From JBMNCQ01 sp049366715 (GTDB taxonomy: Bacteria > Bacillota > Peptococcia > Peptococcales > BICA1-8): 64,000 bases of DNA. Both the position numbers and the translations under genes were made by a program. The first letter of the stretch is position 1; the number at the start of each line of letters is the position of its first letter. Where the stretch lies: the NCBI GenBank assembly GCA_049366715.1, contig JBMNCQ010000052.1:62001-126000 (forward strand), written 5' to 3'. Positions 53,186-62,474 of this stretch are shown piece by piece. The notes under the pieces were generated by a model, which was not told where the DNA came from, ran no database searches, and saw nothing but the letters and a program-made list of their open reading frames with translations.

Positions 53186-53464
53186 CTATATATACTTATT
53201 AATAATATCTAAAAATTTGTTTTTAGGCAATCCTTCTAAAAATAATGTTTTGTTACGACTGGTTAAACCATGGGTAATACTTACCTGACTAGGCGACAAA
53301 TTAAACACCTCGGCAAAAAAACTTTGACAGGCCGAATTAGCCGCCCCGTCAACGGGCGGAGACATTAAACGCACTTTTAAGGCATCTCCGTGTATTCCCT
53401 TGATTTCATTTTTACTCGCTCGGGGTTGAACTTTAATTTTTACATATACACCTTTCTCATTCAC
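53186..53464 (-). CDS. DUF167 (YggU) family protein
   Basis: A DUF167 protein of about 92 residues. KIKVQPRASKNEIKGIHGDALKVRL followed by SPPVDGAANSACQSFFAEVF is the family signature. The function is unknown; members cluster with cell-division genes. A longer in-frame start (TTG at 53515) would overlap divIVA and has its ribosome site too close. A GTG at 53464, overlapping the divIVA stop, is more likely, with translational coupling. The exact start is uncertain. Confidence 0.85.
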   Translation of the reverse strand: MNEKGVYVKIKVQPRASKNEIKGIHGDALKVRLMSPPVDGAANSACQSFFAEVFNLSPSQVSITHGLTSRNKTLFLEGLPKNKFLDIINKYI

Positions 53465-53939
53465 CTTCAAATCTAACAACTGTCTCACCTTTTTCACTAT
53501 GGTCGCCGTCTTCAATCAGCTCCAACTGAGCGATTAAAAACCCTTTAAACTGCGCTTTAAACTGTTGTACCGTCTTCTGCAGTTCTTTATAATCATTTTT
53601 TAATTCCACAATCCGTTCTCTTTCATGAGAAATTATTTCCTCGGCTTTTTGCTGGGCATTTTTGACGATTAATTCTGCTTCTTTCTCAGCATTCTTTTTT
53701 ACTTCTTCCGCAGTTTGCTGGGCAAGAATCATCGTATTATGCAGAGTATCCTCTATGTCACGATATCTGGTTATATTGTCCTGGATGTTTTCAACCTGGT
53801 CTTTTAAATTTAAATTTTCTTTATACAGATACTCATAATCTTTAATCACTTCATCCAGGAATTCATCAACTTCATCAACATCATAACCTCTGAGAGCCCT
53901 TTTAAATTCCTTATTGTGAATATCTAAAGGTGTCAGCAA
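53457..53939 (-). CDS. divIVA: DivIVA-family cell-division/polar protein
   Basis: A 160-residue DivIVA. The N-terminal membrane-binding domain reads LTPLDIHNKEFKRALRGYD and DEVDEFLDEVIKDYEYL. A long coiled coil (about residues 35-145) follows. The TTG at 53939 has GGGGGAGGGATATATT upstream and restores the canonical MLTPLDIHNKEFKR beginning, so the longer frame's 12 extra residues are discarded. DivIVA marks negatively curved membrane at poles and septa. It sits downstream of ylmH in the standard order. Confidence 0.95.
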   Translation of the reverse strand: MLTPLDIHNKEFKRALRGYDVDEVDEFLDEVIKDYEYLYKENLNLKDQVENIQDNITRYRDIEDTLHNTMILAQQTAEEVKKNAEKEAELIVKNAQQKAEEIISHERERIVELKNDYKELQKTVQQFKAQFKGFLIAQLELIEDGDHSEKGETVVRFEGE

Positions 53940-54012
53940 AATATATCCCTCCCCCTTTGTTTTTCGTAATAGCAAGGTATCCCGTTACAAAATAAATATA
54001 CAGCAGCCATTT

Positions 54013-54789
54013 TTAAATATATTTTAGGATCGTAAGCTTGAGGCGGCCTTTTTTGGTCTCCCCGCCAATGTCATAAACACTGATCCTGCCTTGGCCCCGC
54101 AAAGATATCGTATCTCCTTTTTGGCACTGATAAACAATGCTCTCCATAACTTGCCAGTTAACTTTGACTTTGCCGGATTTGATATACTCGGCAGCACCGG
54201 TTCTGGAAAGTCCAAAACCATGCGCAGTTATGGTATCCAGCCTTAAAGATGAAACAGTAATATTCCTGGATTGGGTCTCGGCTTGGGGAGGCTTCCACTC
54301 ACCAATTTCATGAACTTTAGGGCTAAAAGAAACTCCCTTGATTTTCAGTTCCTGGATTAAGAAAAATTCTTTTATTTCCCGGGTGGTTATTACTGCAAAG
54401 CCATTAACCAGAGGATAGATATCTCCGATCTTTTCTCTTTTAATACCCTGCCCCATAATTGCACCCAGATAATCACGATGGGAATATTTGTTGTATTTCA
54501 CGGTTCCCGTGAATTCCAGAATATCCACCTTAGCCATAACAGGATCGGGATTAAGATATTCAGGGCAGATTATGATTCTTTTCCGCTCGGCATTATCCGT
54601 ACCGCCAAAAGCAAAAAAATTGATTCCTGCCGTTCCTTTTAAATATTGCAGTGCACAGTTCGTTAAATAAGGATCAACAAAATCAGTAACTTGCTCCATA
54701 TGCTTAAGAGTAACGATCTCTGCCTTATCGGTAACCTTTGCTAAAAATTCCTTTGCTTCCGCCGTATATTTGAAAAGCACTGTCCGCAC
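54013..54789 (-). CDS. ylmH: YlmH-family S4-domain RNA-binding protein
   Basis: A 258-residue protein with an N-terminal domain typical of YlmH and a C-terminal S4 RNA-binding domain. The S4 domain is SLRLDTITAHGFGLSRTGAAEYIKSG then VKVNWQ. The family is linked to cell division and ribosome-associated functions. It starts at GTG 6 bp after the yggT stop; an alternative GTG three codons in is possible. The order sepF-(proC)-yggT-ylmH-divIVA is conserved. Confidence 0.92.
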   Translation of the reverse strand: MRTVLFKYTAEAKEFLAKVTDKAEIVTLKHMEQVTDFVDPYLTNCALQYLKGTAGINFFAFGGTDNAERKRIIICPEYLNPDPVMAKVDILEFTGTVKYNKYSHRDYLGAIMGQGIKREKIGDIYPLVNGFAVITTREIKEFFLIQELKIKGVSFSPKVHEIGEWKPPQAETQSRNITVSSLRLDTITAHGFGLSRTGAAEYIKSGKVKVNWQVMESIVYQCQKGDTISLRGQGRISVYDIGGETKKGRLKLTILKYI

Positions 54790-54794
54790 CCATC

Positions 54795-55064
54795 CTAATA
54801 GATCAGTCTGATCAAGATATCTCTCAAGATGCTGTTTATCAACTGCAACAGAAGAATCGCGATAATTGGTGAAATGTCGATACCCATTCCCCGCATAGGA
54901 ATCAAACGCCGCACAGGTCCCAGCACAATTTCGGTCACTTCATAGATAAATCTAAAAATAGGATTATAAGGATCATGGCGAATCCAGGAAAGAAGTACCC
55001 TGATAATAATCAGCCAGTACATGACATCAAAAATTATATCGATTAAATCAATTAACATTAACAT
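54795..55064 (-). CDS. YggT-family membrane protein
   Basis: An 89-residue protein with two hydrophobic segments. YWLIIIRVLLSWIRHDPYNP and the GPVRRLIPMRGMGIDISPI region are the YggT (YlmG) family signature. Members affect septal and membrane organisation; the mechanism is unclear. It is between proC and ylmH in the same operon. Confidence 0.93.
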   Translation of the reverse strand: MLMLIDLIDIIFDVMYWLIIIRVLLSWIRHDPYNPIFRFIYEVTEIVLGPVRRLIPMRGMGIDISPIIAILLLQLINSILRDILIRLIY

Positions 55065-55076
55065 TAAAACACCCCA

Positions 55077-55889
55077 TTAATCATCACTACCTAATTGCTT
55101 GGATTTTAAATATGACGCCTCAACAGCATCCATCACCGTAGCACGGAAACCGGCCTTTTCCAAGACGTTAACTGCCCTGATTGCAGCTCCGCCGGGAGAT
55201 GTGACCATATCTTTCAGCTCCCCGGGATGAATCCCTGTCTTTAAAACCATCAACCCGGCCCCGATAACCGTCTGGGCAGCTAATACATACGCCGTCTTGC
55301 GGGGTATGCCAACTTGTACGCCCCCGTCGGCCAATGCCTCAATAAACTGATAAACATAGGCAGGACCACTCCCGCTTAGGCCTGTAACAGCATCGATTAA
55401 GCTCTCATCAATTCGTACCGTTTTGCCTACAGACTTAAATATTTGTTCAGCAACTTCTAAATGTTCATCAGTAGCAAATTCACCTTTGCTTAAAGCAGTC
55501 ATCCCTGCAGCTACGAGGGCAGGTGTATTGGGCATGACTCTGATTATGGGGATCTTGCCCAATTTCTTTTGTAAATAAGAAATAGATTTCCCCGCAGCAA
55601 TGGAAATAACGATTTTACCGGCGTCCGGTTTGACTTTTAAGCTGTCTAAAGCAGCATTGAAGTGCTGGGGCTTTATGGACAGGATTATTACCTGAGCTTT
55701 TTCCATGACCTCGTTATTATTTTGAATAGTGTCAACCTCTAATTCCGCGGCAATTTGCAGCAGTCTGTTTTCATTTACGTCCGAGGCTATGATGTCCTGA
55801 GGTTTATAAAGATCGGATTTGGTAACCCCGAACATAATCGCTTCAGCCATGGCACCTGAACCAATAAATCCCAATTTATATTGTGACAA
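55077..55889 (-). CDS. proC: Pyrroline-5-carboxylate reductase
   Basis: A 270-residue reductase making L-proline from P5C with NAD(P)H. The Rossmann motif LGFIGSGAMAEAI begins it, and the C-terminal signature is DMVTSPGGAAIRAVNVLE. It starts at TTG with GGGAGATCTGTAAAAA upstream, overlapping the sepF 3' end. Insertion of proC between sepF and yggT is frequent in Firmicutes. It runs opposite to the proline-oxidation route encoded at 18-23 kb. Confidence 0.95.
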   Translation of the reverse strand: MSQYKLGFIGSGAMAEAIMFGVTKSDLYKPQDIIASDVNENRLLQIAAELEVDTIQNNNEVMEKAQVIILSIKPQHFNAALDSLKVKPDAGKIVISIAAGKSISYLQKKLGKIPIIRVMPNTPALVAAGMTALSKGEFATDEHLEVAEQIFKSVGKTVRIDESLIDAVTGLSGSGPAYVYQFIEALADGGVQVGIPRKTAYVLAAQTVIGAGLMVLKTGIHPGELKDMVTSPGGAAIRAVNVLEKAGFRATVMDAVEASYLKSKQLGSDD

Positions 55890-55892
55890 TTT

Positions 55893-56363
55893 TTACAGAT
55901 CTCCCTTCTTTCCGAATTTTGCTACCCAATTAAAAACATCCTCTTGCTCCTCTATATATTTATCTTTAAAATCCCCGCCGATATCGATATTGGGAGGAAC
56001 AACTAAAATTATGCCCTGCCCGATTTTTTGCATCGTTCCTCCAATAGCATATGCGGTACCACCTATAAAGTCAATTAATCTTTTGCCCAATTCATATTCC
56101 GCATTCTCCAGATTAATAATAACGGCTTTTTTATTTTTTAAATTATCGGCAATTTGCTGGGCTTCGTCAAAGTGATTAGGCTCAAAAACTATAACTTTAA
56201 CGTTGTCCCGGGCAGGATTATGAATCGCAACTAATTGGCCTTTGCGCCTGCGGCTTTCCTCAAATCCGGAAGCTTCCTGGAATATTTCATCATTTTCCTC
56301 ATATTCCTCTTCTTCCCGTTCAATGAAGCCCATTATATCTAAAAACTTATCCACCATTTTCAT
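55893..56363 (-). CDS. sepF: Cell-division protein SepF
   Basis: A 156-residue SepF. The N-terminal amphipathic helix (VDKFLDIMGFIEREEEEYEEN) targets the membrane. The C-terminal domain (VKVIVFEPNHFDEAQQIADNLK; GTAYAIGGTMQKIGQGIILVVP) polymerises and binds FtsZ. The ATG follows AGGGGAGATAAGGAT. It is co-transcribed with yggS upstream and proC downstream. Confidence 0.96.
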   Translation of the reverse strand: MKMVDKFLDIMGFIEREEEEYEENDEIFQEASGFEESRRRKGQLVAIHNPARDNVKVIVFEPNHFDEAQQIADNLKNKKAVIINLENAEYELGKRLIDFIGGTAYAIGGTMQKIGQGIILVVPPNIDIGGDFKDKYIEEQEDVFNWVAKFGKKGDL

Positions 56364-56383
56364 ATCCTTATCTCCCCTTTATT

Positions 56384-57070
56384 CTAATATCTTGGGCCAA
56401 ATATGGCACTTCCTATACGGACCATATTAGCTCCTTCTTCTATGGCAATTTTAAAATCATTGGTCATGCCCATTGATAAATATTTCATCTCAATTAAAGG
56501 GATATTCAGATTTTTCAGGTCTTCAAAAAGTCGTTTTAATTCCCGAAAAACAGGTCTGACTTCTTCCGGGTTGTCCACTTCAGGGGCAATGGTCATTAAT
56601 CCTTTGATCCTGATTCTGTTAAACAAGGATACTTCCCTAGCAAAAGCTCTTAATTCCCCGGCTTTTATGCCGTATTTACTTGCTTCTTCCGCAACATTCA
56701 CCTGTATTAAACAATTCATTTCCCCGCCGTTTTGTTCCATCCTTTTGTCGATTTCAGCCGCCAGAGCTATACTATCCAGAGAATGGATAAGTTTTACCCG
56801 CTCTGTAATATACTTTACCTTATTACGCTGTAAATGCCCGATTAAATGCCATTCAAGATCCGGGGGGAGCTGCTCATGTTTATCTTTTAACTCCTGTACT
56901 CTATTCTCTCCCAGAACAAAATGTCCCAGCTTTAATATTTCTGTAATTTCCTGAACACTTCTGTTTTTCGTAACAACAATTAAATTTACATCTTTAGAGG
57001 CGCGGTTGCTTTTAGCTGCCGAATCCTGTATTTCTTCTTTGATACGCTTGAAATTTGCAGTGATATCCAT
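56384..57070 (-). CDS. PLP-homeostasis protein (YggS/PROSC family)
   Basis: A 228-residue single-domain PLP-binding protein. The PLP lysine is in LIVVTKNRS near the N-terminus; GENRVQELKDK and MGMTNDFKIAIEEGANMVRIGSAIFG are the family motifs. It regulates free PLP rather than catalysing. The ATG at 57070 follows GGAGGTGTCTTA; the extra 15 codons in the longest frame are unsupported. It heads the sepF-containing operon after the HlyD-like gene. Confidence 0.95.
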   Translation of the reverse strand: MDITANFKRIKEEIQDSAAKSNRASKDVNLIVVTKNRSVQEITEILKLGHFVLGENRVQELKDKHEQLPPDLEWHLIGHLQRNKVKYITERVKLIHSLDSIALAAEIDKRMEQNGGEMNCLIQVNVAEEASKYGIKAGELRAFAREVSLFNRIRIKGLMTIAPEVDNPEEVRPVFRELKRLFEDLKNLNIPLIEMKYLSMGMTNDFKIAIEEGANMVRIGSAIFGPRY

Positions 57071-57221
57071 TAAGACACCTCCATAATATGTGAAAGTTCC
57101 TGGCGTAAAGTTCATCGTTCATAGAAAAACGTAAGATTGCCACGCCCCTAAAATGTCCGAAGGGTCGGCAAACCTGATCAGCCAGAAAGCATGAAAGCTA
57201 AAAACAAATTTACAGGATTAC

Positions 57222-58181
57222 TTATTTTAAATGCTGTCCTTCTTTTACCAGTTGGGGATTTAAGATTATTTCCGTTAGGGATTCTATCCCCTCAACCATT
57301 ACATTTTCACCATCTTCTGCTAATATTTTAACCGGCTGCCAAAATACAAATCCCTTGCGCAGCCAATAAATACCCGTTTCTGTATTTTTTTCTACTAAAG
57401 CTTTCTTATTTATAAATATTCCTTCTTGCTGATCAATAATTAATTCTATCTTCTGTTCACGCCGGTTAAGTAACTTATACATCGTATCAGGAAATTCGAC
57501 CAGTACCTGGGCGTTATTGCCGATACCCTTCAGGTCAAGTATTGAAGCCGTTACTGTTTTCTCAATTTCCGGGAAATATAAAGTAAGTTCCTGTCCTTTC
57601 TGGAGCGGCTCCCCAAAGGCATCCAGGGGGAATTGCAGGAACATTTGCATCTGTTCTAAATTATTTACGATTTTACACAACCTATTTCCTTTTTTTACCA
57701 TATCAATATCGTTATTGTCAATAGTTTCAACCTTAATCTTTTCAATTTTTTCCATATTTAATGCTTGTAATTCATTGGGTCTAAATATTTCTTCTAATCC
57801 GTCGGTAACATACGATACCACGCCGGAGATCGGTGCTTTGATCAAATAAGGCTCTCCGGCCTGCATTGCTGTGCCCTCCGCCGCTTCAACTTCCATAATG
57901 GGCATCTCAATGCCGACCCGTTCTCCTTCACTAAGCTTATTGATAATCCGCCCGGTAACAGGAGCCGTCACTAAAATCTCATCCCTGATCAAATACCCTT
58001 CAGCAGCAAGCTTTTTCTCAATTACACTTTTTTGTACAATCTCTGTTTGAACCAGCATCCCCATAACAAAATTTACTAACCCATGACCGACAAACCAAAG
58101 TATCACAAAAAAAAATATCAGTCTATAGAAAAACAAAACTCTTTTATTTCTTTTCCGATTGGTTCTGGCGTCTGCTGCCAT
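57222..58181 (-). CDS. HlyD-family membrane-fusion-like protein
   Basis: A 319-residue protein. One N-terminal membrane helix (LFFYRLIFFFVILWFVGHGL) is followed by HlyD/biotinyl-lipoyl-like beta domains (TAPVTGRIINKLSEGERVG; IKAPISGVVSYV). The Peptococcaceae often carry such a gene beside yggS-sepF without an adjacent transporter. It may be an envelope or division-related factor rather than an exporter adaptor. The ATG at 58181 is preferred; a GTG three codons earlier is an alternative. It is separated from yggS by 151 bp. Confidence 0.8.
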   Translation of the reverse strand: MAADARTNRKRNKRVLFFYRLIFFFVILWFVGHGLVNFVMGMLVQTEIVQKSVIEKKLAAEGYLIRDEILVTAPVTGRIINKLSEGERVGIEMPIMEVEAAEGTAMQAGEPYLIKAPISGVVSYVTDGLEEIFRPNELQALNMEKIEKIKVETIDNNDIDMVKKGNRLCKIVNNLEQMQMFLQFPLDAFGEPLQKGQELTLYFPEIEKTVTASILDLKGIGNNAQVLVEFPDTMYKLLNRREQKIELIIDQQEGIFINKKALVEKNTETGIYWLRKGFVFWQPVKILAEDGENVMVEGIESLTEIILNPQLVKEGQHLK

Positions 58182-58335
58182 ATATTTCACACCCTGGCTC
58201 AGTTAGGTTATCTTTCCTAATTTTCGACAATAGTAATTGGAAATCCTTCAAAAGCAGTAAACAATGAAACGAATTTATCTCTTAAAGCCAAATCGGAAAA
58301 TTTGCTGCCGGTCTATTGATCTGGTTACCGACAGA

Positions 58336-58366
58336 AAAAAGACCTGTATGATCAACAGGTCTTTTT
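58336..58366. terminator. Terminator after the isocitrate dehydrogenase gene
   Basis: AAAAAGACCTGT and ACAGGTCTTTTT form a 12-bp stem with a 7-nt loop. It lies 10 bp downstream of the dehydrogenase stop and ends the NifV-like/aconitase/IDH operon. Confidence 0.9.
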
Positions 58367-58375
58367 AAGCCAGGC

Positions 58376-59377
58376 TTATTTATTCAGATAGCTGCATATT
58401 TCTTTAGCAATGGATGAGGTTGTACCTGATCCCCCTAAATCAGGGGTAAGCTTTTGCGGTTGGGAAAATAGCTGCAGCATTGCCTTCTCTATCCTGCCGG
58501 CAGCATCGACTTCTCCGATGTGCTTAAGCAGCAGAAGCGCCGATTGCAGCAATGCTAAAGGATTGGCTACATTTTTGCCTGCAATATCGGGAGCACTTCC
58601 ATGCACCGCTTCAAATACGCTGTAATCATCACCGATATTGGCTCCCGGAACAAGACCCAGTCCCCCGACCAGTCCTGCACATAAATCAGAAACAATATCT
58701 CCGTAAAGATTAGGCAGCACCAGGACATCAAAAGTTTCCGGTCTTTGTACTAACTGCATGCACAAATTATCAATAATCATTTCTTCATAGGTTATTTCCG
58801 GGAAATCCTTACTCACAGCCCGCAAACACTCTAAAAATAATCCGTCGGAATATTTTAAGATATTGGCTTTATGAACGGCCGTAACTTTTTTTCTGCCCAT
58901 TTCCCGCGCCTTGGTAAAAGCAAATAAACCAATCTGCATTGATGCTTCCCGAGTGATTACTTTAATGGCTTCCACGCGATTTTCACTAATTTTATTTTCC
59001 TGCCCGATATATAAATCTTCCGTATTTTCTCTAACGATAATGATATCCACATTTTTAAAAGGGGATTTTATGCCGGGCAGGCTTTTAACCGGCCGGAAAT
59101 TAGCATAAAGACCTAATTGCTTGCGCAAAGAAACATTGATACTTTTAAACCCTTTTCCAATAGGAGTTGTTAACGGACCCTTCAGGGCAACTCTATTTTT
59201 TTTAATTGAATCTAATACTTCTTCCGGCAAAAGAACGCCTTGCTCCTCCAGTACCTTGCCCCCCGCTTTAACGATATCCCATTTGATATCGGCACCGGAA
59301 CAAGCGAGTATTTGAGTTACTGCTTCCGATATTTCCGGACCAATACCGTCGCCCGGTAATAAAGTTACGTTATGCAT
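58376..59377 (-). CDS. NAD-type isocitrate dehydrogenase (isocitrate/isopropylmalate dehydrogenase family)
   Basis: A 333-residue beta-decarboxylating dehydrogenase. LLPGDGIGPEI begins it. KSINVSLRKQLGLYANFRP carries the S-x-N-x2-LR substrate loop typical of isocitrate dehydrogenases, VRENTEDLYIG the acidic loop, and PNLYGDIVSDLCAGL the metal site. This favours isocitrate over 3-isopropylmalate; homoisocitrate cannot be fully excluded given the NifV-like neighbour. Its ATG overlaps the aconitase stop by 8 bp (strong coupling). Confidence 0.88.
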   Translation of the reverse strand: MHNVTLLPGDGIGPEISEAVTQILACSGADIKWDIVKAGGKVLEEQGVLLPEEVLDSIKKNRVALKGPLTTPIGKGFKSINVSLRKQLGLYANFRPVKSLPGIKSPFKNVDIIIVRENTEDLYIGQENKISENRVEAIKVITREASMQIGLFAFTKAREMGRKKVTAVHKANILKYSDGLFLECLRAVSKDFPEITYEEMIIDNLCMQLVQRPETFDVLVLPNLYGDIVSDLCAGLVGGLGLVPGANIGDDYSVFEAVHGSAPDIAGKNVANPLALLQSALLLLKHIGEVDAAGRIEKAMLQLFSQPQKLTPDLGGSGTTSSIAKEICSYLNK

Positions 59378-61310
59378 GATTCTCCTCCAGATTTTTTTTC
59401 GTATAATTTAACAGCCCGCCCTCAGCCAAAATTGCCGACTGACGCTGGGAAAAATCACCTTTAACCGTGATCAGGCGGTCGTTATCGATTGTTATTTTCC
59501 AGTCTTTATTACTCTGTTTTAAGTGATCTAAAATCCCTGTTACATTTACGCTGCTATCAACAGTGAAGAGTTCATAATCCTCATTTTTTGTGAAAAGTAA
59601 AGGTATGATCCCCATATTGATAAGATTATCGAAGTGAATTCTGGCAAAGGATTTCGCAATAATGATCCTTATGCCCAGGTACCTGGGTACCAATGCGGCA
59701 TGTTCGCGGCTCGAGCCTTGACCATAATTTTCTCCGGCGATAATCATGCCGGCAGCAGCCTTTTGCGCCCTTGGGGGGAATTCAGGATCAACCCCGAAAA
59801 AACAGTAATTACCCAAATAAGGTATATTAGACCGGAAAGGCAAAAGCTTAGCGTCGGAAGGCATGATATCATCAGTATTAATATTATCTCCTACCTTAAG
59901 TACTACCTTCCCCTGCAAAGACTCTTCCATTTTTTTATACCCGCCCAGGGGAATAATATTAGGTCCTCTGATTACTTCTTTTGTGACATCTATCTCAATA
60001 GGCGGAATAATTAAATTATCATTGACAGGATATTTTTCCGGCAAGACAATATGGGTCGCTTCCCCCCATCCCCGGGGGTCAGTTAGCACACCGTTAAGAG
60101 CAGAAACGGCGGCAACTTCAGGACTTACTAAATACACCGCAGCATCAGTTGTGCCGCTGCGCCCGCAAAAATTCCTGTTATTCGTTCTTAAGGATACACC
60201 TTTGGTCTGAGGTGCCTGCCCCATTCCAATACAGGGACCGCAGGTACACTCCAGAATTCGCGCACCGGCATTGATTATTTTAGATAAACCGCCATTATCA
60301 GCCAGCATTGTCATAATCTGCTTTGACCCCGGTGAAATTACCAGGCTGACATCTGGATGAACCGTATTGCCGTCTAAGATAGCAGCAACCTTCATGAGGT
60401 CTTGATAAGAGCTGTTGGTACAACTCCCGATAAATACCTGGTTAATCGGCATCCCGGCGATTTTTTTAACTTCAATAACATTATCGGGACTATGGGGCCT
60501 GGCAATTAAGGGTTCCAGCTTCTCCAGGTCTATGATGATTTCTTCATCATAACCGGCCTCAGGATCTGCCTGGAGCTCTTTCCATAATTCTTCCCTATCC
60601 TGGGCGCGGAGAAATTTTTTGGTTTGAATATCACTGGGGAAAATAGAAGTCGTAGCGCCTAACTCAGCACCCATATTTGTAATTGTAGCTCTTTCCGGAA
60701 CAGAAAGGTCTAATACGCCTTCACCGGAATACTCAAATATTCTGCCGACCCCTCCCTTTACCGAAAGTATGCGCAATAATTCCAGGATAATATCCTTGGC
60801 ACTTACCCAGGGAGGCAAATGTCCCTCTAAACGGACATTGCAAACCTTAGGCCTTTTAATATAATACGGCTGCCCGGCCATAGCAACGGCCACATTCAAC
60901 CCCCCGGCCCCGATAGCCAGCATACCCATTGCCCCGGCAGTAGGTGTATGACTGTCGGAACCTAACAGGGTTTCTCCCGGTATTGCAAATCTTTTTAAAT
61001 AAACCTGATGACAAATCCCGTTACCCGGCTTGGAAAAATAAATCCCATATCTTTCCGCCACGCTTTGCAGATAACGGTGATCATCGGCATTTTCGAACCC
61101 TGCCTGCAGAGTATTATGATCTACAAAGGAAACAGACAGCTTGGTTTTTACTCTGGTAATATCCAGGGTTTCCAACTGGAGATAAGTGAGAGTCCCCGTG
61201 GAATCCTGGGTCAGGGTGTTATCAATTTTGATGCCGATTTCACCGCTTTCTGCCTCAAAACCATCGACAAGATGTTCTGCCAGTATTTTCTCGACCATAT
61301 TCTGAGCCAT
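59370..61310 (-). CDS. Aconitate hydratase (two-domain fusion)
   Basis: A 646-residue aconitase with catalytic and swivel domains in one chain. The 4Fe-4S ligands lie in GSCTNSSYQDLM and CTCGPCIGMGQAP. The swivel-domain motif GQGSSREHAALVPRYLG is present. Length and order match the Aquifex/Clostridia-type aconitase. It interconverts citrate and isocitrate; a homoaconitase role is possible because a NifV-like synthase precedes it. The ATG at 61310 is one base after the synthase stop; a start 15 codons upstream would overlap that gene. Confidence 0.92.
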   Translation of the reverse strand: MAQNMVEKILAEHLVDGFEAESGEIGIKIDNTLTQDSTGTLTYLQLETLDITRVKTKLSVSFVDHNTLQAGFENADDHRYLQSVAERYGIYFSKPGNGICHQVYLKRFAIPGETLLGSDSHTPTAGAMGMLAIGAGGLNVAVAMAGQPYYIKRPKVCNVRLEGHLPPWVSAKDIILELLRILSVKGGVGRIFEYSGEGVLDLSVPERATITNMGAELGATTSIFPSDIQTKKFLRAQDREELWKELQADPEAGYDEEIIIDLEKLEPLIARPHSPDNVIEVKKIAGMPINQVFIGSCTNSSYQDLMKVAAILDGNTVHPDVSLVISPGSKQIMTMLADNGGLSKIINAGARILECTCGPCIGMGQAPQTKGVSLRTNNRNFCGRSGTTDAAVYLVSPEVAAVSALNGVLTDPRGWGEATHIVLPEKYPVNDNLIIPPIEIDVTKEVIRGPNIIPLGGYKKMEESLQGKVVLKVGDNINTDDIMPSDAKLLPFRSNIPYLGNYCFFGVDPEFPPRAQKAAAGMIIAGENYGQGSSREHAALVPRYLGIRIIIAKSFARIHFDNLINMGIIPLLFTKNEDYELFTVDSSVNVTGILDHLKQSNKDWKITIDNDRLITVKGDFSQRQSAILAEGGLLNYTKKNLEENHA

Positions 61311-61311
61311 T

Positions 61312-62457
61312 TTAGATAATCTCACCCCGCAGCTTTTCTTGTAAATACTCTTCATAAATCAAAACCAGTTCTTTATCAAATAACGGTCTTTTCAAAGATA
61401 TCGAGATCTTTCTGACCCTGGCTAAAATCTCTTGCGCATCATCATCGGATATTTCCGTGCTGTATTCTCTGAATTTTTGTTTGATGGCAGCAGTTCCGGA
61501 ATGCTTACCGATGATAATTTGTCTTTCCAGCCCTACTTCCTCCGGGTTAAATACTTCATAAGTCTGAGGATGCTTTAAAGTACCGTCGGCATGAATACCT
61601 GATTCATGAGCAAACATGTTTGTACCTACAATGGCTTTCCAGACAGGCAGTTCTCTGTTTGAAGCCTGGGATACATATTTGGATAACTCCAGGAATTTAG
61701 TCGTATTAAGATTCATTTCATAGTTGAGTAAATGTTTAAGGGCCATGGCAACTTCTTCCAAAGCCGCATTACCGGCTCTTTCTCCTAATCCGTTTACGGT
61801 AACACCCACGTGACTGGCACCCGCCATAATTCCTGCAATAGCATTGGCAGTTGCCATCCCAAAATCGTCATGGGTATGCATTTCAATATCTATATCCACT
61901 GCTTCTTTTAAAGCCTGGATTCTTTGGAAAGTTTCGATAGGATTTAATATTCCCACGGTATCGCAATAGCGGAGACGGTCAGCCCCTGCTTTTTTAGCTG
62001 CCTGGGCAAATTTAACTAAAAAATCAAAATCGGTGCGGGAAGCGTCTTCGGCATTGACGGAAGCATAAAGCCCGTAGCTTTTCGCCAGGTCCGCCGCCTC
62101 AACCATACTCTTGATTACTTTTTCCTTGCTGGAATTCAATTTATGGGTAATATGAATATCCGACGTAGAAATGGAAATAGCAACAGCATCTACCCCGCAT
62201 TTGATTGATTCTTTAATATCTTTAAGCACGGCACGGTTCCAGGCCATGATACTGGCTTTTAAGTTACCGCTCACGATCTCCTGGATTGCTTCCTGCTCTT
62301 CCCCGCCCATAACCGGTATCCCAACTTCCAGTTGATCGACTCCCAGGTTATCCAGCATTTTGGCAATTTGAATTTTCTCCCTGCGGGCAAAAACCACACC
62401 GGCAGTTTGCTCTCCATCACGCAAAGTAGTGTCAACAAAAATAATTTTCTTGTTCAA
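61312..62457 (-). CDS. NifV-like homocitrate synthase / Re-citrate synthase candidate
   Basis: A 381-residue DRE-TIM acyltransferase condensing acetyl-CoA with a 2-oxoacid. DTTLRDGEQTAGV is the metal/2-oxoacid site, MHTHDDFGMATANAIAG the metal-binding HxH, and HESGIHADG the catalytic C-terminal motif. By sequence pattern it is NifV-like. With aconitase and isocitrate dehydrogenase directly downstream it may act as a Re-type citrate synthase. No nif genes are visible. It probably starts at a TTG (62457) with AAGGGGATTGATAAAA upstream. Confidence 0.88.
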   Translation of the reverse strand: MNKKIIFVDTTLRDGEQTAGVVFARREKIQIAKMLDNLGVDQLEVGIPVMGGEEQEAIQEIVSGNLKASIMAWNRAVLKDIKESIKCGVDAVAISISTSDIHITHKLNSSKEKVIKSMVEAADLAKSYGLYASVNAEDASRTDFDFLVKFAQAAKKAGADRLRYCDTVGILNPIETFQRIQALKEAVDIDIEMHTHDDFGMATANAIAGIMAGASHVGVTVNGLGERAGNAALEEVAMALKHLLNYEMNLNTTKFLELSKYVSQASNRELPVWKAIVGTNMFAHESGIHADGTLKHPQTYEVFNPEEVGLERQIIIGKHSGTAAIKQKFREYSTEISDDDAQEILARVRKISISLKRPLFDKELVLIYEEYLQEKLRGEII

Positions 62458-62474
62458 TTTTATCAATCCCCTTC

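Noticed and set aside
61312..62457. Nitrogenase-related nifV as part of a nif cluster
   Set aside because: No other nif gene is in the window, and the coupled neighbours are aconitase and isocitrate dehydrogenase.
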